Below are positions 45,685 to 56,455 of a stretch of 64,000 nt of DNA, one piece after another. This DNA comes from Okapia johnstoni (taxonomy: Eukaryota > Chordata > Mammalia > Artiodactyla > Giraffidae): assembly GCA_024291935.2 (NCBI GenBank), contig CM044317.1, positions 21,536,230 to 21,600,229 on the forward strand, written 5' to 3'. Each line of letters opens with the position of its first letter. The first letter of the stretch is position 1. The position numbers and the translations under genes are program-made. The notes beneath the pieces were generated by a model. The model made no database searches. It had not been told where the DNA came from and was given only the letters and a program-made list of their open reading frames with translations.

Positions 45685-46700
45685 TCCTCGTTCATTCATT
45701 TCTGAGTTTGGTAAATGCTTTGCACAAACATCCTGCTAGGAGGTGGGGAGACAGAAATTAACGGGCGAGGACTAGCTCCCCCCCTTAGGATATCCCCATT
45801 GGGAAGGAAAGCCAGACATGTAAGGAGGTATTCCAAATAAGCAAGAAGCAGGAAGAAGAACCAGAGCAGACCTAAACTAGATGGGAATCAGGGAAGATTT
45901 ATTGGAAAAAGTCATGTTTAAGATAAAAAATTGACGGTAGAAGTTCAGTAGGTACCTATGTTTGGTTTAAACTTTAGTATATCTGGTTGCAGATATTGTG
46001 CAACCAAGGGAGGCAAGGGGTAATGTGTCTGTGGAAGGGAGTTGGTCTGATCTGATGGTTCTTCAGCCAACTGACAATTCCTCTTGAGCTGTTCATCCCT
46101 CCGGGGCCTGATCAGATCTAAACAGAGCCTTAATGACAATTTCTGGATTTCTCTAGAGGCTGGCAAGAATTTATGAATGAACTGTGACTTCTTTCGCGCA
46201 GTCTTCCATTACAGCTAAGAGCTAATTCCAGCCTTCAGACTCCATTTTCTTTCTTATCCAATGTTTTTCCAGCAGAATATAATGGGGCTAAATTACTCAC
46301 TCTAGTTGCAAAACGATTTGTATTTGTACCTGCAAATTTATGCGTTGTTTTAATTTATGTAAGATTTTTGTATGTAATTCTCAGCTTTTAAGAATGACTT
46401 AGACATCCTGTTTTTCTACTCTCAGGTGAGAATATCATGGCCCAAGGATACGTCATGGTTGAAGGAAAAATAAAAGTGCTACCAAAAAAAAAAAAAATCC
46501 CCCCAAAACTGGAAACAAAAACAAACTACTGAAGAGTTTTAAACAGGAGGATTGGCAGGATCAGATTTGCATTTTAAAATAATCTCTGGCCAAGAAGCAG
46601 AAAGTGGACAAGGAGGCAGCTGAAGAAAGCTTGTTCAGAGGGCTTGAGAGTTGGGAGCAAGGAGCTGAATGGGGCTGCCAAGGAGGCTGAGAAGGAGAAG
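45685..46700 (-). mobile_element. L2 LINE, antisense, decayed
   Basis: CGTTCATTCATTTCTGAGTT, AAGGAGGTATTCCAAATAAG, CAGGATCAGATTTGCATTTT and AAAATAATCTCTGGCCAAG. The middle is poorly matched, and a poly-A run lies at 46484-46497. Confidence 0.6.
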
Positions 46701-47057
46701 CCAAAGACAGCCTGGCATCTTAGGAAACTGACAAATCGATCGATCAGACAACCAACCAACCAAACAAAAATCCAACTCAGAGAAGGATGCTGAGGAGAGG
46801 CAAAATAAAAGCAGTTTTTGTAGGGAGAGGAGAGGTAGTAATTGGAGCTGGGAAAATGTCAATGGTTCCAGGTGCACTGGCCTTTCACTGCTTGACTGTG
46901 ATTTGCTCTTTCTTGCCTCTAGACTGTCTCCTTGCTCTTCAGGGGACTCCTTTACTTGAGATCTTCTTATGGTTAATTTTTATTCACCCTTCTCAAGAGC
47001 CAGCTTACTTGTCACTTCCTCAGGGAAGCCTTCCATGAACCTGTAAGTTTGGGATAG
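46701..47057. other. Unassigned intronic sequence, probable L2 remnant at the end
   Basis: ACTTCCTCAGGGAAGCCTTC near 47015 resembles the L2 3' region. Otherwise nothing is recognised. Confidence 0.4.
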
Positions 47058-47071
47058 GGTATGTTCCTGTG

Positions 47072-47283
47072 GGGGCTTCCCAGGTGGTCCAAGTGGTAAA
47101 GAACTTTCCTGCCGATGAAGGAGACACAAGAAACATAGTTTTGATCCCTGGGTTGGGAAGATCCCCTGGAGGAGGAAATGTGGAGAATCCCATGGACAGA
47201 GGAGCCTGATTTCTGGTGGGCCATGGTCCATAGGATCGCACAGAGTCAGACACAACTGAAGTGACTTAGCATACCTGCATGCA
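47072..47283 (+). mobile_element. Bov-tA SINE with internal deletion and target-site duplication
   Basis: GGGGCTTCCCAGGTGGTCCA to AAGTGACTTAGCATACC, missing the usual GGCAACCCACTCCAG part. GTATGTTCCTGTGG before it and GCATGTTCCTCTGG after it match at 12 of 14. Confidence 0.94.
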
Positions 47284-47434
47284 GGCATGTTCCTCTGGAC
47301 TCTGAGAGCTACCTGTATTTCTTCTATTAGAGCCCTTATGAATTGTAGGGCAACTGCTTTAAGATTTTTTTTTTTAAGTGAACCATTTCTTAGAAATCTT
47401 TATTGAATTTGTTACAATACTGCTTCTGTTGTTT

Positions 47435-47558
47435 ATGTTCTGGTTTTCTGGCTGAGAAGTATGGGAGTTAGGGATTTTAACTCCCTAAGTAGGGAGTGAA
47501 CCTGAACTCCCTGCATTGGAAGGTGAAGTCTGAACCACTGGACCACCAGGGAAGTCCT
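47435..47558 (-). mobile_element. CHR-type SINE, short, antisense
   Basis: Ends CTGGACCACCAGGGAAGTCC. The middle is decayed, with a repeated GGGAGT phrase. Confidence 0.85.
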
Positions 47559-47594
47559 AGGTAATTGCTTTTTAATTTTCCTGTATCCTCTCAC

Positions 47595-47695
47595 AAACCA
47601 TAGCTCCTGAGGGCAGAGCTGAGATTTATACACTGCTCACCTCCTACACTTAACACCAAGCCTGACACATGGGAAGGACTCAAGAAATGCTTGTC
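47595..47695 (+). mobile_element. L2 3' end
   Basis: AGCTCCTGAGGGCAGAGCTG, then AACACCAAGCCTGACACATG and GGACTCAAGAAATGCTTG. Confidence 0.75.
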
Positions 47696-47865
47696 TGTGA
47701 GAGCTAAGGAGCTTCATCCCAAATCAACATGGATCTGATGCTTTCAGAATAGAGGAGAAGTAAAATATGATAGTAATAACCAAGATAGTTCCTTCTCTTA
47801 CTTTGTAAATTATTAAGGAAATAGGTCTACCTTAATGTATAAAGGCATGGTTTAGAATGGCTGTT

Positions 47866-49216
47866 TTCAGCAAATTTGGAAAACTCAGCAGTGGCCACAG
47901 GACTAGAAAAGGACAGTTTTCATTCCAATCCCAAAGAAGGGCAATGCCAAAGAATGTTCAAACCACCACAACACTGCACTCACTTCACATGCTAGCAAGG
48001 TAATGCTCAGTCCTTTAAGTTAGGCTTCAACAGTATGTGAACCAAGAACTTTCAGACATAAGCTGGATTCAGAAAAGGCAAAGGAACCAGAGATCAAATT
48101 GCTAACATCTGCTGGATCATAGAAAAAGCAAGGGAATTCTAGAAAAACATCTACTTCTGCTTCATTGACTATGTTAAAGCCTTTGACTGTGTGGATCACA
48201 ACAAACTGTTAAAGAAAACTCTTAAAGAGATGGAAAAACCAGACCACCTTACCTGCCTCCTGAGAAACCTGCATGCAGGTCAGAAAGCAACAGTTAGAAC
48301 TGGATATGGAACAACAGACTGGTTCCAAATTGGGAAAGGAGTACATCAAGGCTGTATATTGTCACCCTGCTTATTTAACTTATATGCAGAATATATCATG
48401 TGAAACGCTGGGCTGGATGAAGTTCAAGCTGAAATAAAGGTTTCCAGGAGAAATATCAATAACCTCAGATACACAGATGACACCACCCTTATGGCAGAAA
48501 GCAAAGAGGAACTAAAGAGATTCTTGATGAAGGTGAAAGAGGAGAGTGAAAAAGTTGAATTAAAACTCAACATTCAAAAAACGAATATCATGACATCAAG
48601 GCCCATCACTTCATGGCAAATAGATGGGGAAAATATGGAAACAGTGACAGACTTTATTTTCTTGGGCTCCAAAACACTGCAGATGGTGACTGCAGTCATG
48701 AAATTAAAAGACGCTTGCTCCTTGGAAGAAAAGCTATGACCAACCTAGAGTCATTACTTTGCCAACAAAGGTCCATATAGTCAAAGCTATGATTTTTCCA
48801 GTAATGATATGAAAGGTGGACCATAAAGAAGGCTGAGCACCAAAGAACTGATGCTTTTGAACTGTGGTGTTGGAGAAGACTCTTGAGAGTCCGTTGGACT
48901 GCAAGGAGATCCAACCAGTCCATCCTAAAGAAAATCAGTCCTGAATATTCACTGGAAGGACTGATACTGAAGCTGAAGCTCCAATCCTTTGGAAATCGGA
49001 TGCGAAGAGCCTACTCCCTTGAAAAGACCCTGATGCTGGGAAAGACTGAGGACAGGAGAAGGGACAGAGGCTGAGATGGTTGGATGGCATCACCGACTCA
49101 ATGCACATGAGTTTGAGCCAAGTCTGGGAGATAGTGAAGGACAGGGAAGCCTGGCGTGCTGCAGTCCAAGGGGTCACAAAGAGTCGGACATGACTGAGCA
49201 ACTGAACAACAACAAT
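47866..49216 (+). mobile_element. BovB (RTE) LINE, 5'-truncated, dead reverse transcriptase
   Basis: A 1.35-kb 3' part of BovB, a non-LTR retrotransposon that copies by target-primed reverse transcription. The fragment FIDYVKAFDCVDHNKL (from 48161) is reverse-transcriptase motif A. The catalytic YADD box reads Y-T-D-D at 48470-48481. A stop follows AEYIM at about 48403, and frameshifts separate later pieces. The 3' end is complete, through GACATGACTGAGCAACTGAA to (AAC)n. It cannot encode an active enzyme. Confidence 0.96.
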
Positions 49217-49721
49217 TTTAGACCAAGTTTTTCTTGCTATTTCCATTCTATCTCAAACAAAAGGTCTTTGGGGTTGTAAACTTCTTTGGACTCTTGGGGT
49301 ATAAGCTCAACTCTGGTGCACATATCTCCTCATCTAAGTTGTTTATTTTCAGTTGGTTTTTACTTTGTGTCTCCTGGAAGCCAGTACTGATGGGTGCTGT
49401 GGGAGACCCAGTGCCTGTTTGTTGAGAGCTGTGGAAACTGTCTGCTGAAGACGGGACTGGGCAGGACTGGAATCACCATAAAGCAATTCACATAATTCCA
49501 CCCTGGCAGAATATATTCTGAGCCTTCAAAATATTCTCACATTCTCAAAGACATTGAGAAGGCTCCCCTTAGGAAAAGGAGAGGCTATACTTTGGCTTAA
49601 AAAATGGATCATTCCTCTTCCTGAAAGTTTTGTATTGCCTGAACTGGGTCATTTCCCTGATAGGATGTCACTCTGGTGAGAAGCACAGTCTATGAGCTTC
49701 CTCCTACAAGTCTATCAGCTT
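49217..49721. other. Unassigned intronic sequence
   Basis: Nothing recognised. It separates the first BovB copy from the SINE that follows. Confidence 0.45.
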
Positions 49722-49735
49722 CAGGTGGCAATTTA

Positions 49736-49860
49736 TTTTTTGGTTTATTCACTTTTGCCACACCTCACAGTTTGGGGGTTCCCTGACCAGGGACTGAACC
49801 TTCCCCACATGCAGTGGAAGCACCAGAGTCCTAACCACTGAACCACCAAGGATGTCCTTA
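49736..49860 (-). mobile_element. CHR-type SINE, antisense, with perfect 14-bp target-site duplication
   Basis: CTGACCAGGGACTGAACCTT and CACTGAACCACCAAGGATGT. CAGGTGGCAATTTA at 49722-49735 repeats exactly at 49861-49874, among the clearest insertion footprints in the window. Confidence 0.97.
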
Positions 49861-50021
49861 CAGGTGGCAATTTAAATGAACCAGGTAGGTGGGAGAAGAG
49901 GCAATAAAGCTGAAACTCAACATCAGAGGAAAAGATGGAAAGAGTATTGTAAACACTTTATATGGTTTTTATTGATCTAACTGTAAGATATTGAGCTTAC
50001 CCTACACTTAGCTCAATAATA

Positions 50022-50238
50022 CTTAGAGTGTAGCTCAGTTGGTGAAGAATCCACCTGCAATGCAGGAGACTGGAGACTGCCTGCAATGCAGGAGATCTAG
50101 GTTCGGTCCCTGGGTTGGGAAGATCCCCTGGAGAAGGAAATGGCAACCGACTTCAATATTCTTGCCTGGAAAATTCCATGGACAGAGGAGTCTGGTGGGC
50201 TAAAGTCCATGGAGTTGCAAAAGTTGGACATGAATTAG
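50022..50238 (+). mobile_element. Bov-tA SINE with tandem duplication in the tRNA-like head
   Basis: CCTGCAATGCAGGAGA occurs twice, around 50055 and 50080, before the single GGTTCGGTCCCTGGGTT B-box region. The rest is a normal Bov-tA. Confidence 0.94.
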
Positions 50239-50506
50239 AAAATATAATTTAAATTTTTTTCTCACTTTATCTGCTTGTATTTAAAACTCACACACTATTA
50301 CAAATTTTCTTATTAAGCAATCGATCTTAAGAATGGCTTCTCTGACACTTTGGCATAATATCTAAAGAGAATGGGTCTGCATAAACCCTTAGAAAATTGT
50401 AGATGAGGAAGCACTTTTTATTTTCTTTAAGACCATTTCAACTGCTTCTTTCTCTTGCTCTAGATAGTGAGGGGAGGAGATCTGGGTAACAGACTTTGAA
50501 AAAAAA
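50239..50506. other. Unassigned intronic sequence
   Basis: AT-rich, nothing recognised. Confidence 0.4.
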
Positions 50507-51763
50507 TTAACCAAACAATGCTCAAAATTCTCCAAGCTAGGCTTCAACAGTACATGAACTGAGAACTTCCAGATGTTCAAGCTGAATTAAGAAAAGGCAG
50601 AGGAACCAGAGATCAAATTGCCCACATCTTTTGGATCATAGAAAAAGCAAGAGAATTCCAGAAAAACATCTGCTTCATTGACTACGTTAAAGCCTTTGAC
50701 TGTGTGGATCACAACAAACTGGAAAATTCTGAAAGAGATGGGAATACCAGACCACCTTACCTGCCTTCTGAGAAATCTGTATGCCAGCCAAGAAGCAACA
50801 GTTAGAACTAGACATGGAACAAAGGACTGATTCCAAATTGGGAAAGGAAAACATCAAGGCTGTATATTATCACCTTGCTTATTTAATGTATATGCAGAGT
50901 AATTCATGCAAAATGCTGGGCTGGATGAAGCACAAGCTAGAATCAAGATTGCAGGGAGAAATATCAATAACCTCATATATGCAGATGATACCACCCTTAT
51001 GGCAGAAAGTGAAGAGGAACTAAAGAGCCTCTTGATGAAGGTTAAGAGAGGAGAGTGAAAAAGTTGGCTTAAAGCTCAACATTCAAAAAACTAAGATCAT
51101 GGCATCTAGTCCCATCACTTCATGGCAAATAGATGGGGAAACAATGGAAATGGTGAGAGACTTTATTTTCTTGGGCTCCAAAATCACTGTGATGGTGACC
51201 CTAGCCATGATATTAAAAGACACTTGCTCCTTGGAAGAAAAATATGACAAACCTAGACAGCATATTAAAAAGCAGAGATATTACTTTGCTGACAAAGGTC
51301 CGTCTAGTCAAGGCTATGTTTTTTCCAGTAGTCATGTATGGATGTGAGAGTTGGACTATAAAGAAGGCTGAGTGCTGAAGAATTGATGCTTTTGAACTAT
51401 GGTGTTGGAGAAGACTCTTGAGAGTCCCTTGGACAGCAAGGAGATCCAACCAGTCCATCCTAAAGGAAATCAGTCTTGAATAGTCATTGGAAGGACTGAT
51501 GTTGAAGCTGAAACTCCAATCCTTTGGCCACCTAATATGAAGAACTGACTCACTGGAAAAGACCCTGATGCTGCGAAAGATTGAAGGCAGGAGGAGAAGG
51601 GGATGACAGAGGATGAGATGGTTGGATGGCATCACCAACTCGATGGACATGGGTTTGAGCAAGCTCTGGGAGTTGGTGGTGGATGGAGGGTCTGGTGTGC
51701 TCCAGTCCATGTGGTTGCAAATTGTTGGACATAACTGAGCGACTCACCTGAACTGAACTGAGA
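50507..51763 (+). mobile_element. BovB (RTE) LINE, 5'-truncated, second direct copy
   Basis: A 1.26-kb 3' part of BovB. Motif A reads FIDYVKAFDCVDHNKL from 50674, and the catalytic box is intact as Y-A-D-D at 50978-50989. Frameshifts and stops break the frame (for example after EQRTD and at GTGAAAAAG), so the copy is dead. The end reads through GGTTGCAAATTGTTGGACAT to ACCTGAACTGAACTGAG. It lies in the same orientation as the copy at 47866-49216. Confidence 0.96.
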
Positions 51764-51779
51764 CAGGAAGATCCATGAC

Positions 51780-52515
51780 AGATAAGTAGGATCTGGAACT
51801 AATATTTATGGGAGACATAACTGAGGGAGGGGTAGGGTTGGATGGGGGTATGGGAAGGTGAAAGCTTTGAAGCTGAAAGGAGCGTATTGCCCTTGACAAC
51901 TGGTGTGAAGATCACCATGGCTGGAGCTAAGCAAAGGTGAAAGAGAAGGAGGATGAAGATACAGAGGTTGGTGGAATCAAACAATGTAGGTCCCCTAGGC
52001 CATGTAAAGGAATTTTGGAATTTATCCCTAGACCCAATGAGAAGTCATCCACATTCTCTGAGCAACTGAGTGGCATGATCATATATGTTTTTACAAAAGA
52101 ACTGAAGGATCCTATATACAGACGAGTCAGAGGTGAGGAAATGCCAGCTCTTTGCAGTAGCTCAGGAGAGAGATAACTGCAGCGTGGACCATGATGTTGG
52201 CAATGGAGAGGGATCAAAGTGTAAGGATTCTAAAAGCACTTTGGAGGCACAGAAGCCAAAAACTGGTGGATGATTGTAGTGAGTCCAAGAGAGATGGGCT
52301 GAGGAGGTTTCATAGTTTCGGGGCATGAAAAACTGAGTGGGTGGCAACGCTCAGGGGATAGAGATTTGGGGGTGTGATGGGGAAGCACATGAATTAGGTT
52401 TTGCAGCTGCTAAAGGGGAGAGGCTTGTGAGCAAACATCAAGAGAGAGCTCTGAGCTGGAGATCTGAGACAGTGGCTGCAAAAATGGTGTGTGAGATAAG
52501 TTGTTTCAGTCATGT
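51780..52515 (-). mobile_element. L2 LINE, antisense
   Basis: CTAGACCCAATGAGAAGTCA, GAGCAACTGAGTGGCATGAT, TCAGGAGAGAGATAACTGCA and TGGTGGATGATTGTAGTGAG follow the reversed L2 order. Confidence 0.7.
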
Positions 52516-52517
52516 CG

Positions 52518-52722
52518 GGCTTCCCTGGTGGCTCAGACCGTAAAGAATCTGCCTGCAATGCAGGAGACCCGGGTTCAATCCTTGGTCGGGAAGATCCCCT
52601 GAGAAAGAAAGGGTAACCCAGTCCATTATTCTTGACTGGATAATCCCATGGACAGAGGTCCTGGTGAGCTATGGTCCATGGGGTCGCAAAGAGTCGGACA
52701 TGACTGACTAACACTAACTAAC
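52518..52722 (+). mobile_element. Bov-tA SINE
   Basis: GGGCTTCCCTGGTGGCTCAG to GAGTCGGACATGACTGACTA. Closer to the consensus than most copies here. Confidence 0.96.
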
Positions 52723-52786
52723 TATGTACACTAACGATGGGTTTACCTACTGATAAGAGGTGGTTTAAAAAAAAAGAGAGGGAGAC

Positions 52787-53022
52787 CAGGACTTCTCTAG
52801 TGGTCCAGTGGTTAAGAATTTGCCTTGCAATGTTGGGGACACAGGTTCAATTCCTGGTTGGAGAGCTAGATCCCCCATGCCTCAGAGCAAGTAACTACAG
52901 AGCCAGGGCACCCTGGAGCCTGCACACTGAAACTAGAGAGTCCTCGTGCCTCAATGGAAGATTCTGTGTCCCACAACTAAGCCCTGAGGCCGCCAAATAC
53001 ATAACTAAATATTTTTTAAAAG
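52787..53022 (+). mobile_element. CHR SINE, decayed
   Basis: AGGACTTCTCTAGTGGTCCA, ACAGGTTCAATTCCTGGTTG and ACACTGAAACTAGAGAGTCC, ending in an A/T-rich tail. Confidence 0.9.
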
Positions 53023-53089
53023 GAGGACCTACATTACAAGAGTAGATCTCAAGTTAGGTATTCTTGCCATGAAAAAGAAAAGTTAAATA

Positions 53090-53420
53090 ATAAATAAAAA
53101 GAGAAGAAGACCTGAGTTTCAAAGGACTCCAGCACTGGGTAGAGTGGGAAGAGCTGGTCAGTGATGCTGAGAGAGCAGAAAGGAAATTAGGGTGGTTGTT
53201 ACATCATCTATGTCAGGGAGGAGAGTGATTCAGGAAGTGGGGAATATTTTAGTATCAGAACTGCTGACATGTCAGTTGAGAAGAGGTCTATAAAGCATCC
53301 AGCGGATTTATCAAAACAGAAGTTCCTGGTGACATTAGCAAAGGTTTAACCAAAGTAATGAAGCTTAAGCCACAATGGAGTGGCTTATAATCCCATTCAC
53401 ATAGTACACTCTGTGTTAGA
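53090..53420 (-). mobile_element. Probable L2 remnant, antisense
   Basis: CAGGGAGGAGAGTGATTCAG and GACATTAGCAAAGG-type phrases fit reversed L2 beyond the piece at 51780-52515. Weak by eye. Confidence 0.4.
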
Positions 53421-53434
53421 TACTGACCTATAGG

Positions 53435-53605
53435 CCTCACATGTACTAAAAATTAATCTTCCTTTAGTCATCACAGCAACATTATGAGGCAGGTACTCTT
53501 CTTATACCATTCTACAGATTAGGACATGAAGACACAGGGAGGTCATGTGATTTGCCCAAGGTCGTATGACAGAAGTGGAATCCAGGCTCAGGCAGCCTGC
53601 CTCAA
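53435..53605 (-). mobile_element. MIR SINE, antisense
   Basis: TCACAGCAACATTATGAGGC, GACACAGGGAGGTCATGTG, TTTGCCCAAGGTCGTATGAC and AAGTGGAATCCAGGCTC are reversed MIR in order. Confidence 0.85.
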
Positions 53606-53687
53606 AAAATCCATTCTCCCGACGGTTTCCCTGTCCTGTCTCCTAAGTGTGTAAATGGGAGTAGAGACAGTGTAGACAACTCTTTGG

Positions 53688-53819
53688 TTGGATAGCATGA
53701 CCAACTCAATGGACATGAACTGGGGCAAACTCCAGGAGATGGTGACGGACGGGGGGGCTGGCGTGCTGCAGTCCATGGGGTCGCAAAGAATTGGACACAA
53801 CTTGGTGACTGAACAACAA
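53688..53819 (+). mobile_element. Very short BovB 3' end with 15-bp target-site duplication
   Basis: Only the last ~132 bases of BovB (ATGACCAACTCAATGGACAT to TTGGTGACTGAACAACAA). TAGACAACTCTTTGG (53673-53687) and TAGACAAGTCTTTGG (53820-53834) match at 14 of 15, so this is a genuine severely 5'-truncated insertion. Confidence 0.94.
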
Positions 53820-53867
53820 TAGACAAGTCTTTGGAGAAACTGGGCTGCGAATAGGGAGACGGTGCAG

Positions 53868-54141
53868 CTAAGTTCAGTTCAGTCGCTCAGTCATGTCCGA
53901 CTCTTTGTGACCCCATGGATCACAGCACACGAGGCCTCTCTGTCCATCACCAACTCCTGGAGTCTACCCAAACTCATGTCCACTGAGTCGGTGATGCCAT
54001 CCAACCATCTCATCCTCTGTCGTCCCCTTCTCCTCCTGCTTTAGCTTTCCCAGCATCAGGATCTTTTCAAATAGGTCAGCTCTTTGCATCAGGTGGCCAA
54101 AGTATTGGAGTTTCAGCTTCAATACCAGTCCTTCCAATGAT
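53868..54141 (-). mobile_element. BovB 3' end, antisense
   Basis: CAGTTCAGTCGCTCAGTCAT, ATCACCAACTCCTGGAGTCT, GGTGATGCCATCCAACCATC and CAGGTGGCCAAAGTATTGG. Short flank repeat GTGCAG. Forms an inverted pair with 53688-53819. Confidence 0.95.
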
Positions 54142-54159
54142 AGTGCAGTAGCCAGGTAT

Positions 54160-55330
54160 AAAAGGGGGTGGGCCAAGAATAATAATTTTTTTTTTAGGGT
54201 GGTGACAAGGACAGGAGTCTGTTCAAGTATTGATGGGAAGGCTCTGGTGGTGAGGTTGGAGTTACAGGAGAATGAAGTGATGGAGGAAGGGTAGAGAGCT
54301 GGGATGGGATGGAGCCAGAGTACAGAGGGAGAGGCTACCAGTTAGAAGCTGTGGAAATGCTTCCCCCACTGGTACAGGAGACACAGGAAAGGGAGGATAC
54401 AGAAAGGATGTTTGCAGGAAGAACTCAAGAGTTCCTGTTCAAAGTCTTTTACATTCTGTGTGAAATTAAAGACCAGGCCATCTGCCTAGAGAGGAAAGGG
54501 CAAAGTGAGATGGAGGTGGAGGTGGGTGGGCCGAGCAGGCTGGAAAAATACAAAGGAAACTTGCCAACAGAATTAAAGGCATAAGCAGCATCCAAATGGT
54601 GATTCTGGAAGATGGCAGGGAAAAGAAGTCGTGCTGGTTTGGATGGAGGGTAGGGATGTTGAGGAGTGTGGGAAGGGTCATGACCAGATACAAAATGGTC
54701 TTGGTGAGGGGCCTGCTTAATACATATGGAAAATTCTGGCTCTTCATGTGTACCCAGGATGTCTGAGAACCAGCTGCTGGGGGTAAGAAAAGATGAAACT
54801 CAGAATAACAAACACTAAACACTGGGAACTGAGATGGATAATACACAGAAGCCTGTTCTGTCCAGATGCTGATATAAAACTCTGATCCTACCAGGACCCA
54901 AACGGACACTGGAGGAGCTCTATGCAAGCCACACTCTCGCACAGCAAGTCCTCAACGGTCTACACAGACTTCCCCTTAGAGGATAAGAAAACAGTAACTA
55001 CCGCTACACGAGGTGTTCATAAAAACAAATAGACGAAGATAATGGGAAAGCAATGATGTTTTCAATTCTCAGGGGAAAAGCAGAGCTTGGGAAATAACTT
55101 AGTATATGAAACATTAGAAATTTTCAGAACACTCTTTGGCATTCTTAATAGAAGGAGACATAAAACCCACCAGGTGGGCCCAAAATTCTTAACAAGAGAA
55201 GAGAGTAAAATGAAAATAAGGATGGTGGGGAAAACAGGAAGAGAGAGAAATGAAAACTTTCCATCAAGACTCAGACACTCAGGACTTTAGTCAACTGGGA
55301 GGAAGGAAAGACACTATCATCTCTTGAATG
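54160..55330. other. Unassigned, possibly old L2 remnant
   Basis: Purine-rich on the plus strand in the first part, in the manner of antisense L2, but no firm match. The 91-codon plus and 158-codon minus frames (54309-54584, 54942-54466) overlap and show no recognisable domain. Confidence 0.4.
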
Positions 55331-55339
55331 ACCAGTGTG

Positions 55340-55512
55340 CTCATTTATTTCTAAAGGGAGAGAACATGCAGGCAATATCTCCTATTTTAAATGTGATAAA
55401 AATGAGGCTAAGAGAGGATAAGTAATTTGCTGAAAGCTCCCAAGAAGAGGGGATCTGGACAAGGACTGTCTGATTTCAAGGATCCAGACCTCCAGCTGGC
55501 AGAGTAGCATGA
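55340..55512 (-). mobile_element. MIR SINE, antisense
   Basis: AAAAATGAGGCTAAGAGAGG, ATAAGTAATTTGCTGAAAGC and TGTCTGATTTCAAGGATCCA. Confidence 0.75.
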
Positions 55513-55811
55513 CAGGTTAATGAGGGAAAAAACAGAAAGGGGCTGAGGGGCTCCCTAAGGACTGAGTATCCTTGGTATAAACACAGAACAACAGTGGGTA
55601 GCAGACTGAGTGCCGGTCGCGTGGCAGACACTTTGTACCCAGTGGCCTTAATGACTAGACATGGCTGCTTCTGATGTACTGCTGCAGAGCTAAAGGAAAA
55701 CTAAAAACTCACTTAATTCATTCACCCATAGAGTCACTCTTCACACAGTAAGAGAGAGTGGAGAGTAAGGTTCGAGTATAGACTCTGCAGTCACACCCCA
55801 GTGCTTGCACT
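55513..55811. other. Unassigned intronic sequence
   Basis: Nothing recognised. Confidence 0.4.
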
Positions 55812-56284
55812 GTACAACTGACCCCTCAACAACATAGGTTTGAACTTTGATGGTTCATTTGTTTATTTAGACACAGATTTTTTTTTTTTCTTTTCTGGCT
55901 GTGCTGGCTATTTGCTGTGGTTCTTGGGCTTCCCCAGTTGCAGCGTGCAGGGTTTGTTGCCTCGTGGCATGTGGTATCTTAGTTCCCCAGTTGGGAACAT
56001 GCATGCCCTACACTGGAAGGCAGATTTGTAGCCACTGGACAATCAGATAAGCCCCCGGACAATCAGATGAGCCCCCAGATTCTCTTTTCAATTCTCACAA
56101 CAGTATCTGAGATCAGTATATGATCTGAAATTGGTTGAATCTACAGATGTGGAATCTCAGGTACAAAGGAATTGCAGGTACAGGAGAACCATGTATATGG
56201 AGCTGACTGTACAATTATACTCAGATTTACCATCGCAGAGAGGGTTGGCACCCCTAATCCACATTGTTCAAGGGTCAACAGTAG
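55812..56284. mobile_element. DNA transposon with terminal inverted repeats, carrying a CHR SINE
   Basis: One end reads CTGACCCCTCAACAACATAG and the other reads TGTTCAAGGGTCAACAG, which are reverse complements with few mismatches. Between them GAAATTGGTTGAATCTACAG fits a common old mammalian element whose name I cannot recall with confidence. A CHR SINE at 55879-56077 has split it. Confidence 0.65.
55879..56077 (-). mobile_element. CHR-type SINE, antisense, with duplicated end
   Basis: TTCTGGCTGTGCTGGCTATT, GTGGTATCTTAGTTCCCCAG and AGCCACTGGACAATCAGAT. The last 20 bases occur twice in tandem (GGACAATCAGATAAGCCCCC, then the same with G for A). Confidence 0.85.
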
Positions 56285-56317
56285 GTCTGGCAACAACAAA
56301 AAACAGTCTCTTTTCCC

Positions 56318-56455
56318 TGGGTAAGCCATATCATCTCTCTCAAGTTTGGTTTCCTAATCTGTAAAATGAGCCAGATAGTACTTATCTCAAAGGGTTATTT
56401 GGGGAACTAAATATGATAATACTTTAAATTGCTTGGCACAGAAGTCAAAATAATG
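56318..56455 (+). mobile_element. MIR SINE
   Basis: TTTGGTTTCCTAATCTGTAA, AATGAGCCAGATAGTACTTA and TCTCAAAGGGTTATTTGGGG. Confidence 0.88.

Noticed and set aside
45177..45705. 127- and 129-codon frames on opposite strands
   Set aside because: Both run through a Bov-tA SINE and its flanks.
48191..48403. Reverse-transcriptase-like reading frame as a possible host gene
   Set aside because: It is BovB motif text with stops and frameshifts, part of a 5'-truncated LINE.
51213..51710. 165-codon minus-strand open frame
   Set aside because: It is the antisense of the BovB copy at 50507-51763; the same antisense phrases recur at every BovB end in the window.
54466..54942. 158-codon minus-strand open frame with hydrophobic stretches
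   Set aside because: No recognisable domain, no splice context fitting AIG1, overlaps a rival plus-strand frame and lies in old repeat-like DNA.
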